The notes under the pieces are model-generated. The model did not search any database and had not been told where the DNA came from. It saw only the letters and a list, made by a program, of their open reading frames with translations. Below are positions 8,393-14,799 of a stretch of 23,626 nucleotides of DNA, piece after piece (position 1 is the stretch's first letter; each line of letters begins with the position of its first letter). A program made the translations under genes and the position numbers. This DNA is from CAZCZR01 sp964503455 (GTDB taxonomy: Bacteria; Bacillota; Clostridia; UBA1381), in NCBI GenBank assembly GCA_964503455.1, contig CAZCZR010000020.1, positions 1-23,626 on the forward strand, read 5' to 3'.

Positions 8393-8421
8393 ATTAAACC
8401 ATATTTTCGCCCCGATGTCAA
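8393..8421 (-). promoter_or_regulatory. Sigma-A promoter of the SLH protein operon
   Basis: Minus-strand TTGACA (8416-8421) and TTTAAT (8393-8398) are 17 bp apart, with a TGn extended -10 element. The leader is about 30 nt, so the transcript starts close to the SLH ATG at 8356. Confidence 0.8.
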
Positions 8422-8451
8422 GGCTTTGGCACGAAACGTACGATTTTTGTC

Positions 8452-8514
8452 ACAAACGGAACGGGAGCCGCCCTTTTAAGACCGCTCCCGCTGTAAAGCT
8501 GTTTGTATTTTTTT
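8452..8514 (-). terminator. Two-tier hairpin, candidate terminator after the DHHW fusion gene
   Basis: An outer pair ACAAAC (8452-8457)/GTTTGT (8501-8506) encloses an inner 7-bp pair CGGGAGC (8462-8468)/GCTCCCG (8484-8490). In the gene's direction the stem is preceded by an A-run and followed only by a moderately T-rich tail. In the plus direction it is followed by seven T (8508-8514). It may work in both directions. Confidence 0.5.
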
Positions 8515-8518
8515 GTTA

Positions 8519-10717
8519 TCAATAATGACTGAACACCGTCTCGGCAGCGCCGTTGTCGTCCGACACGCACATTGCCGCAAGACATCCGTCGGTGATGATG
8601 ACCGGATCGGAAAGCTTTGCCATCTCGGCGGGCTTGTAGCCCTCGAAATCGCCTTTTCTCGCCTCAACTCTTGCCCTAAGCTTTTCGGCTATATCCTTTG
8701 CCTTTTCGGGCGTGTCCGTTTCAAACGCCGCAAATTCCTCTGCCGTGGAGCCGCTGCCGGTATATACCGTCCCGCCGAGAACCTCGCCCTCCGACAAACC
8801 GAAGGCCTTTGCTATGACATTCTCGTTCATCGGCGCCATATTGTCGGCAAACGGCACTCCGTCCAGCATTTCCCACGCAAGCGAATCCATATTAATGCTT
8901 CCGCCGCCGGAGTAGATATTCACGGCTGCGGATTTTTTCGCCTCGCCGGTCTTTACGGCATGAACTCTCAGATAGTCCTCCCATCTCGCGTGATCAGCCG
9001 AGCCAATGTGTATGCCGTCATGGGCGGCGCCGTCGCGCAGATAGCCGTCCTCCTCCGCAAGGTAGCCGTTTACGTTGAGATAATAGCATTTCTTCTCCTC
9101 GGCAAGCTGTACAAGCCGCTCGTTATAAGCGTCTATTTTTGCCTTGGTGATATTGGTGCGGCTTTCAACATCGTGCGCTATAGGCAGCACCGACTGGATA
9201 TAGATCACGGCGCTTGGGTTATGCTCCTTGATGATGTCGATCACCCTTGCGTAGCCCGCAATGTAATCGTCAACGGGCCGGAAGCTTACCTCGTTGATAC
9301 CTATCATGATATAATATTTTGATATTCCCTCAAGATCAAGCAGCGACTGCATAACGGGGCGCTGCGTCTTTTTGAGAATATCCGTATGAACGTTTTCCGT
9401 GTTTATCGAGGCGCGGCATATAAATTCGGCGGGAAGGCTTGTAGTATAGCTAAAGCCCGCTATAAGCGAATCGCCAAGGAACGCCGCGTCGGCAAAGTAA
9501 TCGTCCGTCACCTTTTCCGTCATGGGCAGGAATCCGTAAGGCGGAGCCTGCGACCAGTCGGAATTTAGGGCGAAATCGCCCGCCTTTTCAAGATTGGTGT
9601 CGTTTGAGAACGTGTCCGAATTGTAAAGCGCCAGCACGTCCGAGATGCCGTTTTCCCCGAAATATCTGATAATATCGTCGTTGTAATAACGCATATCTAT
9701 CAGGTGTATCTCATCAAAGTGATTTGCCAGAAACGGAGCCAGACTGTGTGCGTATGAATCCTTTAAAACGGCGAGCTTCCGTCCGCTGCCGCAGCCGGAG
9801 TGTATCACCGTAAGAGCGTGGTTGCCGTCAAGATAGACCGCGTACTTGTCTTTTTGTTCAAGCCTTTCGGTTGAGTAAAGACCGTCCATTTCCCTGTTTT
9901 CAAGCGGGAACGACACCGACTGTGAAGAACCGTCTTTCAGGGTGAATTTTTCCACTATATCCTTTTTGGAGAAATGGGTGCTTGCCTTTGACCATGTGGT
10001 GCCGCGAAATTTTTTGCTCAGCACCTCGCGGTCGAAGGCATCCTCATCATAAGGCTTATAGCCGAGGTACGCGCCCAAGGCGCGGTATGTGTAATAGCTT
10101 CCCAGAGCCGTCTGATGATGGTCGCCGCGGTAGTAGATGTACTCGTTATTATGCGCCGTCAGCATATCGGTAACGTCGCAAAAGGGTATCCCCGCCTCGT
10201 CCGCCTTGGAGCGCGCATAGCGTATACATTCGGCGGTGCGGTTGTCGTAGCTGTTGCGCGGCAGCTTGTCTTTCAGTATCTCAAACGCGGTCGGAACGAC
10301 TGCGAGGGTGACGTTAAGCTCATCCCTGTCGTTTATGTTTTTAATCGCGGTAATGTTCTTGTCAAGATTTTCGGCGTTATATTTGTCGGGGCGCAGTATA
10401 AGATAGCCGTCGCGCGCAAAATGCACGCCGTTTGAGCCTTTCTTGCCCAAAAGCTTCTCCGCGTCCGCCTTTATGCTGACAACGCCGTCCCTCCATAAAA
10501 ACTGATCGGCTGCATACGCTTCGAAATCGTCCATAAATTCGCCGCTGCCGACGGATTCAAGCGTCGCCTTCGGGAACTGCTTCAGCTCGCGGTTTTCCTT
10601 TTCCGAAATATCACGGGGCGGATGGAAAGCGTTCAGCGCCGCGCATACGGCTGCCGCGGCAGCGCATATAAGCAGGGCGGCTCTTTTCTTTGACATATTT
10701 TTAAAATCAAGCTTCAT
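8519..10717 (-). CDS. DHHW/AlgX-like + SGNH hydrolase + DUF4358 fusion protein
   Basis: A 732-aa exported or membrane-anchored protein that partners the upstream MBOAT gene. An N-terminal hydrophobic helix (residues 12-29) is followed by a DHHW-family domain to about residue 390: Asp199-His200-His201 lie in YRGDHHQT and the nucleophile candidate Ser321 lies in LKDSYAHS. The usual Trp of the DHHW motif is Gln202. A second SGNH/GDSL-type domain covers about 405-595, with GDS (Ser417), GINE and DGIH (Asp567, His570). Residues about 600-725 resemble DUF4358 (KGDFEGYKPAEMAKL). The family handles acyl transfer to or removal from extracellular polysaccharides or wall polymers, with the acyl group delivered across the membrane by MBOAT proteins. 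The ATG at 10717 has an AGGAGG site; the gap to the MBOAT gene is 11 nt. The polymer substrate is unknown. Confidence 0.85.
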   Translation of the reverse strand: MKLDFKNMSKKRAALLICAAAAAVCAALNAFHPPRDISEKENRELKQFPKATLESVGSGEFMDDFEAYAADQFLWRDGVVSIKADAEKLLGKKGSNGVHFARDGYLILRPDKYNAENLDKNITAIKNINDRDELNVTLAVVPTAFEILKDKLPRNSYDNRTAECIRYARSKADEAGIPFCDVTDMLTAHNNEYIYYRGDHHQTALGSYYTYRALGAYLGYKPYDEDAFDREVLSKKFRGTTWSKASTHFSKKDIVEKFTLKDGSSQSVSFPLENREMDGLYSTERLEQKDKYAVYLDGNHALTVIHSGCGSGRKLAVLKDSYAHSLAPFLANHFDEIHLIDMRYYNDDIIRYFGENGISDVLALYNSDTFSNDTNLEKAGDFALNSDWSQAPPYGFLPMTEKVTDDYFADAAFLGDSLIAGFSYTTSLPAEFICRASINTENVHTDILKKTQRPVMQSLLDLEGISKYYIMIGINEVSFRPVDDYIAGYARVIDIIKEHNPSAVIYIQSVLPIAHDVESRTNITKAKIDAYNERLVQLAEEKKCYYLNVNGYLAEEDGYLRDGAAHDGIHIGSADHARWEDYLRVHAVKTGEAKKSAAVNIYSGGGSINMDSLAWEMLDGVPFADNMAPMNENVIAKAFGLSEGEVLGGTVYTGSGSTAEEFAAFETDTPEKAKDIAEKLRARVEARKGDFEGYKPAEMAKLSDPVIITDGCLAAMCVSDDNGAAETVFSHY

Positions 10718-10728
10718 CGGTCTGCCTC

Positions 10729-12111
10729 CTAAAATCTGAAATACAGAAACGGATTAAACGTTCCGTCCACCAGATACGCGGTGCATAAGACAAATCCCGC
10801 CGCTGCCGCTATATATTTCACGCACTGAAGCTTTTTTGGCGTAAACCTGTAAAAAAGCATTTTCGGCACACCTGTCGCGACAAACGCCGCAAGCAGGAGA
10901 GTAACGGCATATGAGGAAAGATTGTATAAAAAATCCTCCTCGCCGAAGCCGCCGTACCCGAAATTAAACATGGCCCTGATATAGCTTATAACGCCGCCGA
11001 GATCCTCCACCGCGAACAGCGCCCAGCCGATTACCACAAAGAACATGGTGTACACGACCGACGCCCACCCGATTCTATCGAGAAGCTTTTTTAAAAACAG
11101 CTTTTCAAGGATAAGCAGCAGCGCGTAGTAAAGTCCCCACATTACAAAATTCCAGCTTGCGCCGTGCCATAGGCCGGTGAGCATCCATACTATCAGGATA
11201 TTTATGTATGTTCTGACCTTCCCCTTGCGGTTCCCGCCCAGAGGTATGTAAACGTATTCCTTGAACCAGCTGCTCAGACTCATATGCCATCTGTGCCAAA
11301 ATTCTGTTATGCTTTTGGATATGTACGGGTAGTTGAAGTTTTCCAAAAACTCAAAGCCGAACATCTTTCCCAGACCGATCGCCATATCGGAATAGCCGGA
11401 GAAATCGAAGTATATCTGAAGCGTAAATGCAATCACGCCAAGCCATGCCATAGCCGCGGAAAGTCCTGTCAGATCGTAGCCCGACACCATATCCCATAGC
11501 TTGCCGACATTGTTTGCGATAATGACCTTTTTGCAAAGACCCGCCGCGAAGCGGCATACTCCATCGGCGAACATCCTGCCGGATTCGCGCCTTTCCCGAA
11601 GCTGCAGCGCGACATCGTTGTAGCGGACGATAGGACCCGCGATAAGCTGCGGAAACAGCGACAGATAAAGTCCGAAGTCTATAAAGCTTTTTTGGACTTC
11701 CGTCTTTTCGCGATATACGTCTATGGTATAGGAAAGCGCCTGGAAGGTGTAAAACGATATGCCTATAGGCAGCGCGATGTCAAGCACGGGCGACCCTTGC
11801 GGGAACAGCGCCCCCGCCCATGAAAGCACGAAATTTGTGTACTTGAAAAACACCAGTATGCCTATATTCACAATGACATTTGCGGCAAGAGAAAGCTTTT
11901 TGTGAGAGCATTTGCCTATGACCAAACCCGATGCGTAGTTGAACGCCGCCGAAAATATCATCAGCAGCACATACCTTGGCTCGCCCCACGCGTAAAACAG
12001 CAGACTTGCCGCGAACAGGACAATATTGCGCCCTTTGCGCGGCAGCACGTAGTACAGTATCAGTACGGGAACGAGGAAATAAAACAGAAATACAACGCTT
12101 GAAAAGACCAT
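10729..12111 (-). CDS. MBOAT-family membrane O-acyltransferase (AlgI/DltB-like)
   Basis: An integral membrane acyltransferase of 460 aa that moves acyl (often acetyl) groups from a cytoplasmic donor across the membrane for attachment to an external polymer. Many hydrophobic segments run through the protein, starting with MVFSSVVFLFYFLVPVLILY. The family hallmarks are WHRWHMSLSSWFKEYVYIPLGG (His273, His276) and LTGLWHGASWNF, where His316 is the expected active-site histidine. Length and motif order match the AlgI/PatA-like group rather than a truncated copy. It is the first gene after the promoter at 12167-12195 and is followed 11 nt later by the DHHW/SGNH fusion, the usual partner arrangement. 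The ribosome site before the ATG is poor. Confidence 0.93.
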   Translation of the reverse strand: MVFSSVVFLFYFLVPVLILYYVLPRKGRNIVLFAASLLFYAWGEPRYVLLMIFSAAFNYASGLVIGKCSHKKLSLAANVIVNIGILVFFKYTNFVLSWAGALFPQGSPVLDIALPIGISFYTFQALSYTIDVYREKTEVQKSFIDFGLYLSLFPQLIAGPIVRYNDVALQLRERRESGRMFADGVCRFAAGLCKKVIIANNVGKLWDMVSGYDLTGLSAAMAWLGVIAFTLQIYFDFSGYSDMAIGLGKMFGFEFLENFNYPYISKSITEFWHRWHMSLSSWFKEYVYIPLGGNRKGKVRTYINILIVWMLTGLWHGASWNFVMWGLYYALLLILEKLFLKKLLDRIGWASVVYTMFFVVIGWALFAVEDLGGVISYIRAMFNFGYGGFGEEDFLYNLSSYAVTLLLAAFVATGVPKMLFYRFTPKKLQCVKYIAAAAGFVLCTAYLVDGTFNPFLYFRF

Positions 12112-12166
12112 TCTTTAATTTACCCCCGATTTTCATTTGTTTGCGTATTTGATTGACATTTTCTTA

Positions 12167-12195
12167 ATTTTATCATACCGAAAAAGCATTGTCAA
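12167..12195 (-). promoter_or_regulatory. Sigma-A promoter of MBOAT-DHHW operon
   Basis: Minus-strand TTGACA (12190-12195) and TAAAAT (12167-12172) are separated by 17 bp, with a TGn extended -10. The leader to the MBOAT ATG is about 50 nt. Confidence 0.8.
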
Positions 12196-12309
12196 CATTA
12201 TTTGCGGCAGAATATAGGTTTTTTTGAAAAATTTTGCCGAAGGTGCGCGGGGTGTAGGGGAAGGTTTTGGAAAAAGAAAAATTTTTTTAAAACAATAATT
12301 TTAAAACTA

Positions 12310-12338
12310 TTGACAAATAAAGAAAAATATGATACGAT
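12310..12338 (+). promoter_or_regulatory. Sigma-A promoter of the secreted amidase gene
   Basis: TTGACA (12310-12315) and TACGAT (12333-12338) are 17 bp apart. The perfect -35 and weak -10 suggest a promoter that may need help or be regulated. The leader would be about 110 nt. Confidence 0.65.
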
Positions 12339-12366
12339 TAATTATAACATTATAATTATAACATTA
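12339..12366 (+). repeat. Perfect 14-bp tandem repeat at the amidase transcription start
   Basis: The unit TAATTATAACATTA occurs twice with no gap (12339-12352 and 12353-12366), immediately after the -10 box. It covers the expected transcription start, so it could be an operator or the result of slippage. Confidence 0.85.
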
Positions 12367-12456
12367 ATTGTTTTATTTTACACTGAAAATATGTCTAATT
12401 GAGAGAGCAACGAAAACGGATGTGTGATTAAACATCATATGAAAGGAGGAACAGAT

Positions 12457-13668
12457 ATGATGAAAAAATTTTTTGCCGGCATTATTGCGACTGTATCGCT
12501 TGCTGTGTGCATGGCGGCGTACACGTCAGCGGCTGAAACGGAGGAAAATCAGGATTATATTGAGCTTGCGGCAGAGGTCGTTGAAGCGCACGTCAGGGAC
12601 AGGGATAACGGCTGCGGCTACGCTGATAATGACGGAGCAACACAGCTTGTCAACGATTACCTTAGAGCAAAAGGAGAACATGAAAAACAATATACCGCCG
12701 AATGCCGTGACAGCTATACGGATTACACATTTAATTACCACGTCAGGGGTTATGAGATTATCGGAGATAAGGTTCATATGAAGATAGGCGTTGAGGTTTC
12801 GCGCCGATTTATCGATGGAGATGATACATCCGGATACGGAAGGATCTTCGATGTGATGCTTGATACCGCCAGCGGCAAGATAGTGGATATTTACGAAGCT
12901 TTTAATGGATATGACGAAACAGTCAGAGGCATTGACATTGATATAACCGACGAGGCAGATCGGCTGACACAGAAGGATCTGGATGAAGCGGACGGGCGCA
13001 TAGCTGCGGGCATTGCGGAATCGGAACGCGCGGCAAGACAGTCCGAAGCGCAAAGCGCAGCAAGGGCGAAAGAGATCATGACAGAAGAAACGGCAAGAGC
13101 ACCGCACACTGATACAAATGCAACAAGCGGATATTCATATATTGACCATGCTAAGACAGCAACTTATGCAGCGACAAACTACTATAAGACAACGCCGTCT
13201 AGCGGCGGATTTGGTGTGCCGTATTATGATTTCTCGAACATAACAAATGCATATGATTGCACAAATTTTGTATCTCACGCATTGTTATATGGTGAGGCGA
13301 GAATATATGATACTGGAGGAACAGGTATATCAGGGACAGGATGGTATTATAGAAATTTATCAAACAGAAGTTCATCGTGGTCAGGTGTTAATGAGTTGTA
13401 TAATTTCGTGGTAAACAATACGACAAAAGGACCCGGTGGCTATTCTTTGTACTATCCCGATGATAAAACATGGACTTCCGGAGATATAATGCAGTTTCAC
13501 AATGGTTCTATATGGAGACATTCGACAGTCATAACAGGAAAAAGTGGTAGCATTCCATTAGTAACGGGACGGACATCCCCGGGAGTTTATAATAACAATG
13601 AACCGGCAACGGATATTTATAGTGGCTACAGTAAAAGAATTCTTCATTTGTATAACTATGGTGCATAA
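12457..13668 (+). CDS. Secreted Amidase_6-domain cysteine hydrolase
   Basis: A 403-aa exported protein. I start it at ATG 12457 because AAAGGAGG (12442-12449) sits 7 nt before; an upstream in-frame start at 12424 lacks such a site. The signal peptide MMKKFFAGIIATVSLAVCMAA ends near residue 26. Residues about 30-190 look like the NTF2-like or stalk region often found before this domain (YTFNYHVRGYEIIGDKVHMKIGVEV), followed by an Ala/Glu-rich linker (190-215). The Amidase_6 domain (about 220-403) carries the catalytic Cys268 in YDCTNFVSHALLYG and the likely His355 in WRHSTVITG. The family resembles NlpC/P60-like papain-fold peptidases; substrate unknown, possibly wall peptides. The C-terminal half is visibly more AT-rich than flanking genes. 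It is a single-gene unit with its own promoter and terminator. Confidence 0.87.
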   Translation: MMKKFFAGIIATVSLAVCMAAYTSAAETEENQDYIELAAEVVEAHVRDRDNGCGYADNDGATQLVNDYLRAKGEHEKQYTAECRDSYTDYTFNYHVRGYEIIGDKVHMKIGVEVSRRFIDGDDTSGYGRIFDVMLDTASGKIVDIYEAFNGYDETVRGIDIDITDEADRLTQKDLDEADGRIAAGIAESERAARQSEAQSAARAKEIMTEETARAPHTDTNATSGYSYIDHAKTATYAATNYYKTTPSSGGFGVPYYDFSNITNAYDCTNFVSHALLYGEARIYDTGGTGISGTGWYYRNLSNRSSSWSGVNELYNFVVNNTTKGPGGYSLYYPDDKTWTSGDIMQFHNGSIWRHSTVITGKSGSIPLVTGRTSPGVYNNNEPATDIYSGYSKRILHLYNYGA

Positions 13669-13754
13669 TTTTTAAAAATATTTTTTTAAGGTAAGTATAT
13701 TTTCAGCGGTTTGATATATAATACAAACAAAATATAGACAATTAATGTAACGGA

Positions 13755-13779
13755 GGGTGCCGGTTTCGGCACCCTTTTT
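13755..13779 (+). terminator. Rho-independent terminator after the amidase gene
   Basis: A perfect 8-bp stem GGGTGCCG (13755-13762)/CGGCACCC (13767-13774) with a 4-nt loop is followed by five T. It lies 86 nt after the amidase stop. Confidence 0.92.
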
Positions 13780-13812
13780 GCTGCCCCGTAAACGAATTAA
13801 TTCAATAACCGC

Positions 13813-13841
13813 TTTACTTTTTCGCAAAAACGTGGTATAAT
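13813..13841 (+). promoter_or_regulatory. Sigma-A promoter of the GH43 operon
   Basis: TTTACT (13813-13818) and TATAAT (13836-13841) are 17 bp apart, with TGG immediately before the -10 (extended -10). The expected transcript starts near 13848, only about 19 nt before the leader ORF ATG. Confidence 0.8.
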
Positions 13842-13866
13842 GACAGTATAAATAAGGAAGGAACGG

Positions 13867-13908
13867 ATGCAAATGTATTTTATCATACATTTGTCCGGAC
13901 GGTGTTGA
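13867..13908 (+). CDS. Putative 13-residue leader peptide before the GH43 gene
   Basis: The best ribosome site in this region (AAGGAAGGAA, 13855-13863) precedes an ATG at 13867 that encodes MQMYFIIHLSGRC and stops at TGA 13906-13908. The GH43 ATG at 13911 follows 2 nt later in another frame, so the leader could control the gene by coupled reinitiation. A 9-bp hairpin lies inside the leader ORF. Unproven, but the promoter, ribosome site and position agree. Confidence 0.45.
   Translation: MQMYFIIHLSGRC
13870..13893 (+). repeat. Perfect 9-bp inverted repeat in the GH43 leader
   Basis: CAAATGTAT (13870-13878) and ATACATTTG (13885-13893) form a perfect stem with a 6-nt loop. It lies between the ribosome site and the GH43 start. 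It may be an RNA hairpin acting on translation or a DNA operator just downstream of the transcription start. Confidence 0.75.
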
Positions 13909-13910
13909 TT

Positions 13911-14783
13911 ATGCTCAAAAATGATGACATTCATCTGCGCGACCCGTTTGTGCTGGCGCATAACGGGAAATACTATTTATACGGCTCCCGCGGAAGCGAG
14001 GCGTGGAGCGACAGCGCCGAGGGACTGGATGTATATGTGTCGGAGGATCTGGAAAACTGGTCGGAGCCGGTGACGGTGTTCAAGCGCACGCCGGATTTTT
14101 GGGCAACGATGCATTACTGGGCGCCGGAGGTGTATTTTTACAAGGACGCGTTTTATATGTTCGCCTCCTTCAAGGCGAAGGACGTATGCAGGGGTACGAT
14201 GGTGCTTCGCTCGGAGGCGCCCGACGGGAAATTTACGCCGTGGTCCGACGGCTGCGTGACGCCAAAGGACTGGGAGTGCCTTGACGGAACGCTTGTTATC
14301 GAGGACGGCGAGCCGTATATGGTATTTTCCCATGAATGGGTGCAGGTGCGCGACGGAGAGTTCTGGGCGGTGAAGCTGTCGGAGGACTTAAAGCGCGCCG
14401 ATGGCGAACCGTTTATGCTTTTCAAGGCCTCGGAAGCGCCGTGGGCGGTGCCGGGAGGCGAGGACGGCGATGTATACGTAACCGACGGACCGTTTCTCTA
14501 CCGGACACGGAGCGGAAAGCTGCTTATGCTATGGTCCGGAACGGGCAGGGACGGCTACACCGAAGCCATAGCCGTATCGGACAGCGGCAGACTCGGCGGG
14601 AAGTGGACACAGCGGGAGGAGCTGCTCTTTAAAACGGACGGCGGTCACGGAATGATATTCAAGACATTTTCGGGCGAGCTGATGCTTGCGCTCCACGCGC
14701 CGAACGAAAGCCCCTTGGAGCGCCCCGTCTTTTTCCCTCTGAAAGAGGAAAACGATATGCTAAAAGCGGTACATAACAAATAA
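13911..14783 (+). CDS. Glycoside hydrolase family 43-like protein
   Basis: A five-bladed beta-propeller glycosidase related to arabinanases and xylosidases; 290 aa, the size of a bare GH43 catalytic domain, with no signal peptide, so probably cytoplasmic. Asp11 in LRDPFVLAHNGKYYLYGS is the expected general base, WAPEV (Trp70-Glu73) is typical, and Asp125 in CLDGTL fits the pKa-modulating position. At the general-acid position the sequence is TDGPFL (Asp192) where many GH43 enzymes have EGP with Glu. I use ATG 13911; a GTG at 13902 is in frame but has no better ribosome site. A short leader ORF ends 2 nt upstream. It is the first structural gene of a unit that continues with an acyl-CoA ligase 16 nt later. 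The sugar substrate cannot be told. Confidence 0.85.
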   Translation: MLKNDDIHLRDPFVLAHNGKYYLYGSRGSEAWSDSAEGLDVYVSEDLENWSEPVTVFKRTPDFWATMHYWAPEVYFYKDAFYMFASFKAKDVCRGTMVLRSEAPDGKFTPWSDGCVTPKDWECLDGTLVIEDGEPYMVFSHEWVQVRDGEFWAVKLSEDLKRADGEPFMLFKASEAPWAVPGGEDGDVYVTDGPFLYRTRSGKLLMLWSGTGRDGYTEAIAVSDSGRLGGKWTQREELLFKTDGGHGMIFKTFSGELMLALHAPNESPLERPVFFPLKEENDMLKAVHNK

Positions 14784-14799
14784 AACAAGGAGAACGGAC

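Larger units (their letters stand above)
12112..12456. other. Divergent intergenic regulatory region (345 bp)
   Basis: This AT-rich gap separates the divergent MBOAT and amidase genes. It holds the MBOAT promoter (12167-12195), the amidase promoter (12310-12338), a 14-bp tandem repeat (12339-12366) and an imperfect 9-bp inverted repeat with a 17-nt spacer (CGGCAGAAT 12205-12213, ATTTTGCCG 12231-12239) between the two promoters. Poly-purine and poly-T runs lie around 12220-12300. An ORF that can be read across 12202-12402 is lysine-rich AT noise with no ribosome site. I see no riboswitch or tRNA here. Confidence 0.6.

Noticed and set aside
12202..12402. 66-codon ORF in the divergent region
   Set aside because: Covers the amidase promoter and tandem repeat, lacks a ribosome site and is AT-derived Lys/Asn/Ile sequence.
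12526..13107. 193-codon minus-strand ORF with Cys/Phe-rich sequence
   Set aside because: Shadow of the amidase gene, whose plus frame has a ribosome site, signal peptide and catalytic motif.
13700..13780. Small RNA gene between the amidase stop and its terminator
   Set aside because: TATAAT at 13717-13722 has no -35 at a proper distance; the segment is better read as the amidase 3' untranslated region.
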